DNA from: JBBDXA01 sp040902585 | GTDB taxonomy: Bacteria; Planctomycetota; Phycisphaerae; Phycisphaerales; Phycisphaeraceae | DNA: 45,768 bases | Assembly (NCBI GenBank): GCA_040902585.1 | Contig: JBBDXA010000046.1 | Coordinates: 1-45,768, forward strand | Direction: 5' to 3' | Shown here: positions 17,790 to 25,593 of the stretch, in pieces | Layout: every line of letters starts with the position of its first letter | Position numbering within the stretch: position 1 is the stretch's first letter | The notes under the pieces: model-generated | Databases searched by the model: none | Told to the model about the DNA's origin: nothing | What the model saw: the letters and a program-made list of their open reading frames with translations, nothing else | Translations under genes and position numbers: made by a program

Positions 17790-19094
17790 TCAACCAGTCG
17801 AATCCGGAGCCGCCTCACTCCCTGGCGTGGCCATCGCCACTGCCAACGGTGACGGCTCCGCAAGCACATCAACCCCAACCTCGCCGCCTTCCCGTTCGCG
17901 ATCATCCTTAAGCCGCATCGCCAGCAGCAGGCTCGGCAACATCACCACGCCGATGATCGCCAGCGCTCCGGCGTAACCGATCGACTCGCGCGACGCCAGC
18001 GCCCCGACCGCCCATTGACCCCAGCTTCCACACGCCCACGAAAGGCCCATCAGGATGCCGCTGATCGCGCTGGCGTGTTTCGGGGCCATGTGCTGACCGA
18101 GAGAAATGGTCACCGCGTTGGCGGTGTTGCAGAACGCGCCACTGGCTAGGCACAGAAAACAGAACACCGGCACCGGCACCGCAAACCACGTCGGCAAAAA
18201 CACCCACGCATAGTGCGACACGATCGCCAGCGCCAGGAGCGCCACCAGCACGCGCTTGCGCCCGAAGCGATCCGCCAGCATCCCGGCCGGGACCATCACG
18301 ATCACCGCGCCCAGAATGTAAAGCGAGAACGCACCGCCCACCGAAAGCCAGCGCGGGTAACCCACGCTTTCAGTGAATTCAGGAATCAGAAAGATCACAC
18401 CCAGCATCGCCGCCGCCATGAGCGACTGCACGATGAACAGCGAAAACAGCGGCCCGCGCACTTCATGCAGCGCCTCTCCGATCTCGCGCCACTCGATGCG
18501 CCTGCGCGTCGCGGCATGCGTCGGCCGAAGCCAGATGATCGCGGCGATCACAATCAGCGCAGCTGGAATGAGCATCCAATGCGTACCGCCCTGAAACCAG
18601 TCATAGCTGGCGCTGAAAAGCAGATGGCTGAACGCGAAACCGAACAGCCCGGTGGCGACGAAGGCAGTAACCCAGGTGGCGCGCTTGTGCGGATTGAGAT
18701 TGCCCGCCAGGCTCACACCCGGCGGATGAAAGAGCGCCTGCCCGATGCGCACGAGAAGCAGCAGGGCGAAGAGCGTGACATAACCGAGTGTGGTCCAGTT
18801 TGCGCCGTCGCCGGTGGAGTTGGCGAAGACAAGAGCGACCGAGCCGAAGAGGAAGCCGAGGGCGGACAGCGCGCCGCCGAGGATGACGAAGAGGCGCTGG
18901 TGTCCGTGGTCGGCCCAGATGCCGAAGAGGGGTTGGAGCGATGCTCCGATGAAGAGCGTGACAGTGGCGAGCATGCCGGCGATCTGGAGATCGAGCCCCG
19001 CGCGGAATTTGAAGATAGGCCAGACGCCGCCGAAGCAGTCCACGAGAGCGTGCGTCGCGGCGAGGGCGAGGAATGTGGTCTTGGTGCGGGACAT
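17790..19094 (-). CDS. MFS transporter, fosmidomycin-resistance (Fsr)-like
   Basis: A 434-residue inner-membrane transporter with about twelve hydrophobic segments and a soluble C-terminal tail of about 40 residues. The N-terminal pattern AATHALVDCFGGVWPIF, then LFIGASLQPLFGIWADHG between helices 2 and 3, matches the Fsr branch of the major facilitator superfamily. MLADRFGRKRVLVAL is the second-half equivalent of the family's loop 2-3 motif. The cargo cannot be told. ATG 19094 is chosen over an upstream in-frame start at 19142 because the transmembrane pattern starts right after it. No Shine-Dalgarno is present; TACCCT 11 nt upstream with TTGTCA 17 nt before it is a possible promoter. Confidence 0.85.
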   Translation of the reverse strand: MSRTKTTFLALAATHALVDCFGGVWPIFKFRAGLDLQIAGMLATVTLFIGASLQPLFGIWADHGHQRLFVILGGALSALGFLFGSVALVFANSTGDGANWTTLGYVTLFALLLLVRIGQALFHPPGVSLAGNLNPHKRATWVTAFVATGLFGFAFSHLLFSASYDWFQGGTHWMLIPAALIVIAAIIWLRPTHAATRRRIEWREIGEALHEVRGPLFSLFIVQSLMAAAMLGVIFLIPEFTESVGYPRWLSVGGAFSLYILGAVIVMVPAGMLADRFGRKRVLVALLALAIVSHYAWVFLPTWFAVPVPVFCFLCLASGAFCNTANAVTISLGQHMAPKHASAISGILMGLSWACGSWGQWAVGALASRESIGYAGALAIIGVVMLPSLLLAMRLKDDREREGGEVGVDVLAEPSPLAVAMATPGSEAAPDSTG

Positions 19095-19188
19095 TCGAGA
19101 AGAGAAGGGTATGCGCCGCGATGTCGTGTGACAAACTTCCAAAAGCTCAAGCCCGATGGCGAGGGTTGCCGAGCCGTCGGGGTATCAA

Positions 19189-19479
19189 TCATTCGACGCG
19201 CTTACGAATCCAGGCTGGATCGCGCCGCTGATCGAGAACCGCGATGATACGAACGGTCTCGTCTTGGACTTCATAATAGACGCCGAATGGGAAACGCTTG
19301 CACATCATGCGCTGCTTGCCGAAGTAGACCGCGTGAATGCCCCCGAACAATTGCAAGGAATCGATGTCAGACATGACCGAGTCGAGAAAGTAATCGCCGA
19401 GACCGCGTTCCTGCCGTTCATAGAAGTGGAATCCGTCAATCAGATCCTGTTCAGCGTCGTCGAGGATGATGATCTTCAT
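19189..19479 (-). CDS. ParE/RelE-family toxin
   Basis: A 96-residue protein of the ParE/RelE toxin superfamily. Typical features are the N-terminal DDAEQDLIDGFHFYERQERGL by parts (DDAEQDL, FHFYERQ), a helical middle with GLGDYFLDSV, then the beta-strand pattern CKRFPFGVYYEV and VRIIAVLDQRRDP with the conserved late Arg. ParE members poison DNA gyrase and RelE members cleave mRNA; the residues visible here fit ParE better, but this is not certain. The start codon overlaps the antitoxin stop (ATGA at 19476-19479), so its translation is probably coupled. It has no Shine-Dalgarno of its own. Confidence 0.85.
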   Translation of the reverse strand: MKIIILDDAEQDLIDGFHFYERQERGLGDYFLDSVMSDIDSLQLFGGIHAVYFGKQRMMCKRFPFGVYYEVQDETVRIIAVLDQRRDPAWIRKRVE

Positions 19480-19694
19480 GATGTGGCATCGCGGATGCGC
19501 TTCTTGGCTTCATCCCAATCGCTGAAGGTCGCCTCCTTGGAATCAATTCGCGCCTGTCGCTGGGCCAGAACCTTCGCATGCCAGTCGGGGCTGCTCAAGT
19601 CGTCGGCTGATCGACAAAGATCATCCCAGATCGCTTCCATCAAGTGAAGCTTCTGGGCAACGGTCAGGCCTTCGATGGATACGGGGTTGCTCAT
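19476..19694 (-). CDS. Antitoxin, addiction-module component (TIGR02574 type)
   Basis: A 72-residue acidic, helical protein starting at ATG 19694 (an in-frame TTG at 19706 is less likely). The segment LTVAQKLHLMEAIWDDL is characteristic of the small addiction-module antitoxins that pair with ParE-type toxins. The C-terminal half (WHAKVLAQRQARIDS, SDWDEAKKRI) should wrap the toxin. It lies upstream of the toxin with a 4-nt overlap, the usual order. Transcription probably starts at the ATG itself; see the promoter at 19703-19731. Confidence 0.85.
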   Translation of the reverse strand: MSNPVSIEGLTVAQKLHLMEAIWDDLCRSADDLSSPDWHAKVLAQRQARIDSKEATFSDWDEAKKRIRDATS

Positions 19695-19702
19695 TGCTCT
19701 AA

Positions 19703-19731
19703 ACAATAGTCTGCTCGGTTCGGCGAAGCAA
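19703..19731 (-). promoter_or_regulatory. Promoter of the toxin-antitoxin operon
   Basis: On the minus strand TTGCTT (19726-19731) and TATTGT (19703-19708) are separated by exactly 17 nt. The -10 ends 8 nt before the antitoxin ATG, so the mRNA should be leaderless or nearly so. No separate operator repeat is visible. Confidence 0.6.
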
Positions 19732-19747
19732 TGGAAAAAGCAGCAAT

Positions 19748-19837
19748 CCCGATGGCGAGGGTTGCCGCGCCCAGCGGGGCTAGGATGGGGTNNNNNNNNN
19801 NCCCAATACCCCCACGGCTCGCGGACTCGCCATCGGG
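19748..19837. repeat. Inverted repeat interrupted by an assembly gap
   Basis: CCCGATGGCGAG at 19748-19759 is the reverse complement of CTCGCCATCGGG at 19826-19837. Ten Ns occupy 19792-19801, in the loop or inner stem. Further copies of the same arm occur at 19152-19163 and at the left edge of the window: GACTCGCCATCGGGCTTGG at 2-20 is identical to 19823-19841. Confidence 0.8.
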
Positions 19838-19858
19838 CTTGGTTTTATCTGACGGTGC

Positions 19859-20428
19859 CTATTTCTTGTTCTTCGCGACATACGCCTTCGCGATGCGCTC
19901 GAAGTCCGGCGACATCATGCCGACCGTCTTGGCCTCCGCCGTCGCTTCCTCCACGGTCGCGCCCTCATCCAGCACGCGGTACGCCAGCCACATCGCGCCG
20001 ACGCGGTTGGCTGAAGAGCAGTGCATCAGGATGGGCCGCTCTGCTTCGCGCAGGAGTTTGCGGGCTTCGTCGAACTTGGCATCAGTCAGTTCATTCGGGC
20101 CGTTCCAGGGCACGTTGTGATACGCCAAGCCCAGATCGCCCACGACCTGCTTCTCGTTGAAGTCCTTGTTCTCGCTTTCGTGGCGCAGGTTGACGACGGT
20201 CTTCACGCCGCCTTTTTTCGCCTGCGCGAAGTCATCGGCCGAGGGCTGGCTCGCGAGGAAGACGCCTTTGTAGGTGTGCAGTTTCGCGACGTCGCCGCAC
20301 TGGTAAGGTTCGAGTTTGTCCGTGGTGATCGCCTTGTGCTCTTGCTTCGACGTGGTCTGACAGCCGGCGATGATGGCCAGTAGCGAGGCGATTGACAGGA
20401 GGGTGATTCGTTTGGTCCAGATGTTCAT
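19859..20428 (-). CDS. Lipoprotein with dual-specificity-phosphatase-like domain
   Basis: A 189-residue predicted lipoprotein. ATG 20428 has AAGGA 7 nt upstream. The signal ends in IAGC with lipidated Cys23. The domain starts near 45 and shows the Q-P-S motif (FLASQPSADD), TVVNLRHESE, and the phosphate-binding loop HCSSANRVG with Cys137 and Arg142. The Cys-X4-Arg spacing resembles the DUF442/beta-lactamase-hydrolase-like (BLH) phosphatase group rather than the Cys-X5-Arg of classical tyrosine phosphatases. It should act in the periplasm or on the outer-membrane inner face; its substrate is unknown. It is divergent from the DUF3500 gene, with a structured element between them. Confidence 0.8.
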   Translation of the reverse strand: MNIWTKRITLLSIASLLAIIAGCQTTSKQEHKAITTDKLEPYQCGDVAKLHTYKGVFLASQPSADDFAQAKKGGVKTVVNLRHESENKDFNEKQVVGDLGLAYHNVPWNGPNELTDAKFDEARKLLREAERPILMHCSSANRVGAMWLAYRVLDEGATVEEATAEAKTVGMMSPDFERIAKAYVAKNKK

Positions 20429-20493
20429 GATTCGATCCTTTCGTGTTCAGTGGTTGTTCTTCGCAGCGGCGATCCCCAGTGGTCGCATGCATC

Positions 20494-20567
20494 AACCTAG
20501 AGACAGCCACCTGCATCAGGTTCCCAGCTTGCCTCGCGAATTCCCATCGGGAACGCCCCGATGCAGG
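20494..20567. other. Structured intergenic element of unknown class
   Basis: An outer stem CCTGCATC/GATGCAGG (20510-20517 with 20560-20567) encloses an inner stem GTTCCC/GGGAAC (20520-20525 with 20549-20554). An alternative stem AACCT/AGGTT (20494-20498 with 20518-20522) would compete with the inner one. It is in the leader region between divergent genes and could act on either strand. It matches no riboswitch class that I can recognise by eye. Confidence 0.4.
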
Positions 20568-20671
20568 CCTTCGTGGATGTGCCCGCTTCTGCCGGCTGGT
20601 ACACTATTACCAACCGGCGGCGAGACATCGGCCCGATGCTCGCCGGCGCGCCCTTCACCTGGAGCCTCACC

Positions 20672-21757
20672 ATGTCCGAATCCAACTGCCCGATGTGTGA
20701 AGATGATCGCCCTCGCTTCTCGCGCCGCGATGTCATGCGCGTTTTCGGCACCACAGCCGCGGCCCTGGCGCTGGGCGGCACCGCAGCCATCGCCGGCGCC
20801 GCCAATGCCGCGCCTGTGGCAAAGAAGACGCCCGAGACACTGGTGAAGGTCCTCTACGATTCTCTTCGCCCCGAGCAGAAGAAAGCCGTCTGCTTCGCGT
20901 GGGATCATGTGGACAAGAACAACGGCCTCCTGCGCACGCGCATCAGCAACAACTGGCGCATCACCCCGCAGCAGATCAAGAGCGCGTTCTACTCTGCCGA
21001 TCAGCAGCAGCTCATCCGCGACATCTTCGAAGGCGTCGTCAACCCCGACTGGATCGAACGCTTCGACAAGCAGTTCAAGGATGACCTGGGTGGCTTCGGC
21101 AAAGCGCAGGGTATCGCCATCTTCGGCGAACCCGGCAGCGAGAAGTTTGAATTCGTCCTCACCGGGCGTCACGGCACCGTGCGCTGCGACGGCAACACGA
21201 CCGACCACGTCGCCTTCGGCGGCCCCATCCTTTATGGTCATGCCGCCAGCGGTTACTTCGAGAAGGACACGCACCCCGGCAACGTCTTCTGGCACCAGGC
21301 GCTGGCCGCCAATAAGGTGTATCAGATGATGGACGGCAAGCAGCGCAAGATGGCGCTGGTTGATTCCTCGCCCGATGAAGCCTCGGTGGATTTCAAAGCG
21401 AAGGATGAAAAGTACGAAGGCATCCCGATCAAGGAACTCAGCAGCGACCAGCGCGAGCATGTGCAGAAAGTCCTTCAGCTTCTCATTGAGCCGTATCGGC
21501 AATCGGATCAGGATGAAGTCGTCGCGGCCTTGAAGAAGCAGGGCGGACTCGATGCCTGTCACCTCGCCTTCTATTCCGATGAAGACATGGGCAACGACCA
21601 GGTGTGGGACAACTGGCGACTCGAAGGCCCCGCGTTCGTCTGGCACTACCGCGGCGCGCCGCATGTGCATGTATGGATCAACGTGGCGGATGACCCGAGC
21701 GTGAAGCTCAACGCGAAGAACGTGAGCGGGCCGTTGCATCATAAAGAGACGAAGTGA
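20672..21757 (+). CDS. Tat-exported DUF3500 family protein
   Basis: A 361-residue protein of a family with no known biochemical role. ATG 20672 has GGAG 7 nt upstream; upstream in-frame codons are not protein-like. The N-terminus has CPMCEDD, then a twin-arginine signal FSRRDVMRVF and a hydrophobic Ala-rich stretch, so the folded protein is likely exported by Tat, possibly with a bound cofactor. The body carries LYDSLRPEQKKAVCFAWDH, HVAFGGPILYGH, DKNNG, and near the end a Trp- and His-rich segment FVWHYRGAPHVHVWINV. Conserved His and Asp suggest metal binding, but this is inference. It precedes another Tat-exported protein gene across a nested repeat. Confidence 0.85.
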   Translation: MSESNCPMCEDDRPRFSRRDVMRVFGTTAAALALGGTAAIAGAANAAPVAKKTPETLVKVLYDSLRPEQKKAVCFAWDHVDKNNGLLRTRISNNWRITPQQIKSAFYSADQQQLIRDIFEGVVNPDWIERFDKQFKDDLGGFGKAQGIAIFGEPGSEKFEFVLTGRHGTVRCDGNTTDHVAFGGPILYGHAASGYFEKDTHPGNVFWHQALAANKVYQMMDGKQRKMALVDSSPDEASVDFKAKDEKYEGIPIKELSSDQREHVQKVLQLLIEPYRQSDQDEVVAALKKQGGLDACHLAFYSDEDMGNDQVWDNWRLEGPAFVWHYRGAPHVHVWINVADDPSVKLNAKNVSGPLHHKETK

Positions 21758-21773
21758 TTGCAGTTTGGTTCTA

Positions 21774-21994
21774 GCGCAGAGGTCGCAGAGTCGCAGAGAG
21801 CGCGGAGGGGAGAGAGGTTGGAATTGGGTGGCTGGGGCTGGAGTCCTCGTAAGCCCCGGCCCGGTGAACCTTGTGCTCCTTAAGGCCGGGGCTTCGCAGA
21901 GCCTCAGCCCCAGCCACCCAAACAAATTCATACAGAGTCTCTCCCACTCTCCGTTCCCCTCTTGTTTTCTCTGCGCTCTTTGCGCCTCTGCGTT
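21774..21994. repeat. Nested inverted repeats of two families
   Basis: The outer arms contain GCGCAGAGGTCGCAGAG (from 21774) and, inverted, CTCTGCGCTCTTTGCGCC (near 21969) and CTCTGCGTT. The inner hairpin at 21826-21919 opens with GGGTGGCTGGGGCTGG and closes with CAGCCCCAGCCACCC. The inner family also occurs in trpE (9057-9136) and at 33415-33500; the outer family also at 17684-17768. The element fills the spacer between the DUF3500 gene and the Gfo/Idh gene. Confidence 0.85.
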
Positions 21995-22040
21995 AAACTC
22001 ATTGATCTTGGTCCCCCGGCCCACACCCACGGAGTTCCCA

Positions 22041-23354
22041 ATGCCCACTCGTCGCGACCTGCTCAAGACTTCCGCCGCCGCCGCCGCGGCCTTTGCGATT
22101 CCCGCTTTCGTGCCTTCCTCCGTCCTCGGCGATGACAAACAGGCCTCGGCCAACGAGCGCATGACGATGGGCTTCATCGGCACGGGCTATCAGTGCCGCG
22201 GTCACGTGGGCTGGGCGGCGAATCATCGGGAGATCGAAGTGCTGGCGGTGTGTGATGTGGACACGACCCGGCGTGAGAATGCAGCCGCGAGTGTCGAGGA
22301 GCGTGCGAAGAAGCTCAATCGCGACAACCCGCGCAAGCCGGACATATATGTGGACTACATGGAGATCATCAACCGCAAGGATATTGACGCGGTTTTGATC
22401 GCCTCGCCGGATCATCAGCACGCGGCCATGATCATCGCCGCCGCCAAGGCCGGTAAGCACATCTACTGCGAGAAGCCGCTGACGCTCACCATCCGCGAAG
22501 CGCAGCTGTGCATCGAAGCCGTGCGTAAATACAAAGTCACCTTCCAGACCGGCAGCCAGCAGCGCAACGAGTTCCGCGGCTGGTTCAAGAAGGCCGCCGC
22601 CTACGTCCGCGCGGGGCGCATCGGCAAGGTCGAAGTCGTCACCGTGGGCGTCGGCGGGCCGAGCAGGATGTGTGACCTCGGCGAAGAGAAAATGGAGCCG
22701 GGCCTGGACTGGGATCGCTGGCTCGGCCCCGCGCCGATGCGGCCCTATCACTCCGTCCTCAGCCCGCGCGGCATGCACAATCACTTCCCCGCCTGGCGCA
22801 ACTATCGCGAGTACTCCGGCGGCGCCATGACCGACATCGGCGCGCATCACTTTGACATCGCCCAGTGGGGACTGGGCATGGACGGCTCCGGTCCCGTCGA
22901 AATTCATCCGCCCAGCGATCCCAAGCAGGGCCGGGGCGTGCGATACGTCTACGCCAGCGGCACGCAGATGTTCCACGGCGGACCCAGCGGCATCACCTTC
23001 GTCGGCACCGGCGGCACCATCCAGGTCGATCGCGATTTCATCCGCTGCACGCCCGATGCCATCTTCACCAAGCCCATCGGCGACAACGACGCGGAAGAGT
23101 TCAAGGATCGCAATCACAAACAGGACTGGTTCGACTGCATCAAATCCGGCAAGAGTCCCGCGGCTGATGTCCATATCGGCGCGGGCACCGTCACTGTTTG
23201 TCACCTGGGCAACCTCGCCTATTGGCATGGCCGCAGTCTGCGATGGGATCCGAAGAACTGGCAGTTCATCGACGGTCAGGGCGGCCTCGACAAGGAAGCG
23301 AACACCTGGCTCGATTACGAACGCCGCAAGGGTTACGAATTGCCCACCGTTTGA
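22041..23354 (+). CDS. Tat-exported Gfo/Idh/MocA-family oxidoreductase
   Basis: A 437-residue NAD(P)-dependent oxidoreductase, probably acting on a sugar or inositol derivative outside the cytoplasm. The start at ATG 22041 has GGAG 6 nt upstream. The N-terminus is a Tat signal (PTRRDLLKTSAAAAAAF). The Rossmann part begins with MGFIGTGYQCRGH, continues with AVCDVD and DIDAVLIASPDHQHA, and has the family's EKP motif at 144-146 (CEKPLTLT). The substrate domain includes WDRWLGPAP and FPAWRNYREYSGGAMTDIGAHH by parts, the pattern of secreted planctomycete Gfo/Idh proteins. An NAD cofactor would have to be loaded before export, which fits Tat. The open frame continues upstream only through repeats. 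Confidence 0.92.
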   Translation: MPTRRDLLKTSAAAAAAFAIPAFVPSSVLGDDKQASANERMTMGFIGTGYQCRGHVGWAANHREIEVLAVCDVDTTRRENAAASVEERAKKLNRDNPRKPDIYVDYMEIINRKDIDAVLIASPDHQHAAMIIAAAKAGKHIYCEKPLTLTIREAQLCIEAVRKYKVTFQTGSQQRNEFRGWFKKAAAYVRAGRIGKVEVVTVGVGGPSRMCDLGEEKMEPGLDWDRWLGPAPMRPYHSVLSPRGMHNHFPAWRNYREYSGGAMTDIGAHHFDIAQWGLGMDGSGPVEIHPPSDPKQGRGVRYVYASGTQMFHGGPSGITFVGTGGTIQVDRDFIRCTPDAIFTKPIGDNDAEEFKDRNHKQDWFDCIKSGKSPAADVHIGAGTVTVCHLGNLAYWHGRSLRWDPKNWQFIDGQGGLDKEANTWLDYERRKGYELPTV

Positions 23355-23410
23355 GCCGCTCGCGGCGTAGCATCGCTCACCCGCGATCTGAGGTGAGTAT
23401 CATTGAATCG

Positions 23411-25267
23411 ATGACCCAGGCTACCCCGCAGCAAGCCGCCGTCGTGAGCCGGAAGGTCGAGGCCGGCCAGGTCATGCTCCTCAATGCCTACGCGGGCACG
23501 GGGAAGACGACCGTGCTGGAACTGTTTGCCAGGGCGCATCCGCAGCTGCGATTTCTTTACCTGTGTTTTAACCGGGACAACGCGACCGAAGCGCGAAGTC
23601 GTTTTCCTCGCAACTGCGAGTGCAGCACGATTCACAGCAAAGCCTGGCACGCGGTGGGGCGAGAGTTCGGCAAGGTGAACAACCCTCGGCCTCGCGACGT
23701 GATGGATGCCTTCAAAATCGCCAAGCCGTTCCTGGCGGTTTTTGTCCTCGACACGCTCAACGCCTTTCTGCATTCAGCGGATGGGGAGATCAGCCTCAAG
23801 CACGTGTGTACCAGTCCCAACACGCCCGCGCGGATTGTGAATCAGGTCTTGTCCGTCGCGGGCAAACTGTGGGAGCGCATGCGGAAGACCGACGATGACA
23901 GCCTGCCCATGAGCCACGACGGCTACCTCAAACTCTGGGCCCTGCAAGAGCCGGCCATCCGCGGCTATGACATCATCTTTCTCGACGAAGCCCAGGATAC
24001 GAACCCGGTCACGCTCCAGATTGTTCTCAAGCAAGTCGAAGAGAAACGGGCCGGGCTGGTTCTCGTCGGCGATACGCACCAGAGCATTTACAGTTGGCGT
24101 CACGCGGTCAACGCCATGCAGCAGGCGGACGCGGTCGCCACCTGTCGCCTGCCGCTGACCGAGAGCTTTCGCTTCGGCCCGGGCATCGCGCGCGACGCCA
24201 GTCTCCTGCTGAATCATCTGAAGAAAGATCCGGTGCAACTGGTCGGCCGGGGTAACTCCGCCGGCAAGCTCAGCAGCTTCGCCGTGCTGGGCCGCACCAA
24301 CGCCGGGCTCATCGCCGCCGCGGTCGAAAAGGCGAGCCTGGGCATGAGCATTCACTTCGCCGCCACTTCCGAGCGCGACAACTGGGACCCGTTCATTCCT
24401 TATAAGTTTCAGATGACCCTTGACATTTATCATCTCTGGAGCGGCGAGCCGCGCAAGGTTCGTGATCCTTACATCAGCAAGTTCACAAGCTTCGCGGAGA
24501 TCGAAGATCACGCCCAGGGCGAAGGCGAGGAAAGGCATGGCCGCGATGTTGAGCTGGCGCTTCAGGCCGAGCTGGTGAAGGAGCACGGACATGAAATCCC
24601 GAGGCTGCTGGAGATGTTGAAAAAGCAGAGCTGCGGTCCGGACCAGGCGGCGCTCGCCTTCAGCACGGTGCATCGCGCCAAAGGCAAGGAATGGGACGCC
24701 GTGCGCCTGCTCGATGACTTCATCGATATCAGTGATCAAGAACTGCTGAAGGAAACCGATCCGGCGGTCCTCAGCGAGGAGTTCAACATTCTGTACGTGG
24801 CGGTCACACGGGCGCGGAAGAAGTTGCTCTACCCGCCTTCGCTGTATGACTGGTTCGCCGAGATGGCGCCGGATGCTTCCGATGCCCATCGCATGAAGCC
24901 GCTGCGCGAGACTTCGCACACGACGGGCGCGGCCTTGGAACAGAAGCCGGCGAAGGTGAACCGGAAATCGAAAGAGAAACCTTCGAAGCGGCACACAGAA
25001 GATCCGTCCCCGGCCTCTTTGCTTGAGGATGTCGCCCAACAGATCGCCGCCATGCCGCTCCAGCGCACCCTTCGAAGCGACACGCGTATTCACATTCGCA
25101 ATCGCTACGCGCGAGCCTACGAGTCCTGGTCCCCCGAGGAAGATCGCCTGCTGAGACAGGCGTGCCAGCACACGCAAGACCTGGCGGCGCTGGTCAGGAT
25201 TTTCGCCCGTCAGCCCGAGGTGGTCCTGAACAGAATCCAAAAGCTGGGGCTGGATGTCGTGGACTAG
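23411..25267 (+). CDS. UvrD/FBH1-like superfamily 1 DNA helicase
   Basis: A 618-residue ATP-dependent 3'-5' helicase of the UvrD/Rep group. Motif I is AYAGTGKTT (Lys32), followed by FLYLCFNRDNATEA, a segment close to eukaryotic and bacterial FBH1-type helicases. Motif II is DEAQDTN at 192-198, motif III VLVGDTHQSIYSWRHA, motif IV LTESFRFG, motif V STVHRAKGKEWD near 420 and motif VI LYVAVTRARKK near 462. After a basic linker (about 520-560) the C-terminus ends in a Myb/SANT-like helical module: SWSPEEDRLLRQA, then QPEVVLNRIQKLGL. FBH1 removes Rad51 filaments; an analogous anti-RecA role is inference. TATCAT at 23398-23403, 7 nt before ATG 23411, suggests a leaderless mRNA; no Shine-Dalgarno is close. 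Confidence 0.9.
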   Translation: MTQATPQQAAVVSRKVEAGQVMLLNAYAGTGKTTVLELFARAHPQLRFLYLCFNRDNATEARSRFPRNCECSTIHSKAWHAVGREFGKVNNPRPRDVMDAFKIAKPFLAVFVLDTLNAFLHSADGEISLKHVCTSPNTPARIVNQVLSVAGKLWERMRKTDDDSLPMSHDGYLKLWALQEPAIRGYDIIFLDEAQDTNPVTLQIVLKQVEEKRAGLVLVGDTHQSIYSWRHAVNAMQQADAVATCRLPLTESFRFGPGIARDASLLLNHLKKDPVQLVGRGNSAGKLSSFAVLGRTNAGLIAAAVEKASLGMSIHFAATSERDNWDPFIPYKFQMTLDIYHLWSGEPRKVRDPYISKFTSFAEIEDHAQGEGEERHGRDVELALQAELVKEHGHEIPRLLEMLKKQSCGPDQAALAFSTVHRAKGKEWDAVRLLDDFIDISDQELLKETDPAVLSEEFNILYVAVTRARKKLLYPPSLYDWFAEMAPDASDAHRMKPLRETSHTTGAALEQKPAKVNRKSKEKPSKRHTEDPSPASLLEDVAQQIAAMPLQRTLRSDTRIHIRNRYARAYESWSPEEDRLLRQACQHTQDLAALVRIFARQPEVVLNRIQKLGLDVVD

Positions 25268-25454
25268 GTATTGTTTGCCGGGCCTGCGCATCGACCTCAT
25301 CATCGGCGATCCCGTCTCCCAGCCCGGCCATTGCCCCTCCTGCGGCTACGACCTGCGCGGCATCAAAAGCCAAGCATGTCCCGAATGCGGCGCGATCGCA
25401 CGACTCTGTTCTTATAAGGAAAGCAGGAAAAGAGGAAAGGAGGAAAAGCAGTGA
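25254..25454 (+). pseudogene. Zinc-ribbon ORF, probable truncated remnant
   Basis: A 66-codon frame overlapping the helicase stop by 14 nt. Its centre reads CPSCGYDLRG followed by CPECGA, a four-cysteine zinc ribbon that in planctomycetes usually heads larger membrane proteins. After the ribbon the frame runs straight into the inverted repeat at 25412-25502 and ends in Lys/Glu-rich low-complexity sequence encoded by it. It may be a fragment cut off by repeat insertion or a small expressed zinc protein. Confidence 0.45.
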
Positions 25455-25502
25455 AAGTCAGCCTCCTTTTCCTTTTTTCCTCTTTTCCTGCTTTCCTTAT
25501 AA
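25412..25502. repeat. Purine-rich long inverted repeat
   Basis: The left arm begins TTATAAGGAAAGCAGGAAAA and the right arm ends with its reverse complement. The stem continues, with a few mismatches, for about 38 nt around a short loop. The arms are almost pure A/G on one side and C/T on the other. It lies between the zinc-ribbon remnant and the terminator of the PEP-CTERM gene. Confidence 0.85.
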
Positions 25503-25536
25503 AGTGATTGGGTCAGATTATTCAGTGGGTCCAAAT

Positions 25537-25562
25537 GAAAAACCCCGGCGTAAACCGGGGTT
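25537..25562 (-). terminator. Intrinsic terminator of the PEP-CTERM gene
   Basis: On the minus strand AACCCCGG pairs with CCGGGGTT around a 6-nt loop, and the run TTTTTCATTT follows. It begins about 32 nt after the stop codon of the gene ending at 25594. Confidence 0.85.
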
Positions 25563-25593
25563 GGAGGGAGATTCAGATTGTCGGATCAGCTTT

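Noticed and set aside
19189..19694. Phage or genomic-island origin of the toxin-antitoxin pair
   Set aside because: No integrase, tRNA target, direct repeats or change in composition is seen around it; it is flanked only by the local repeat family.
20429..20567. TPP or cobalamin riboswitch upstream of the phosphatase lipoprotein
   Set aside because: GGAACCTGATGCAGG on the minus strand recalls part of the TPP motif, but CTGAGA, the second arm and the closing block are absent, and neither gene is related to thiamine or B12.
21765..22040. 92-codon N-terminal extension of the Gfo/Idh oxidoreductase
   Set aside because: It translates the nested repeats; the Tat signal begins at 22041 behind a good GGAG.
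20516..22183. 555-codon minus-strand frame over the DUF3500 gene and the following spacer
   Set aside because: It lies antisense to a gene with a Tat signal and runs through two repeat families; no domain is recognisable.
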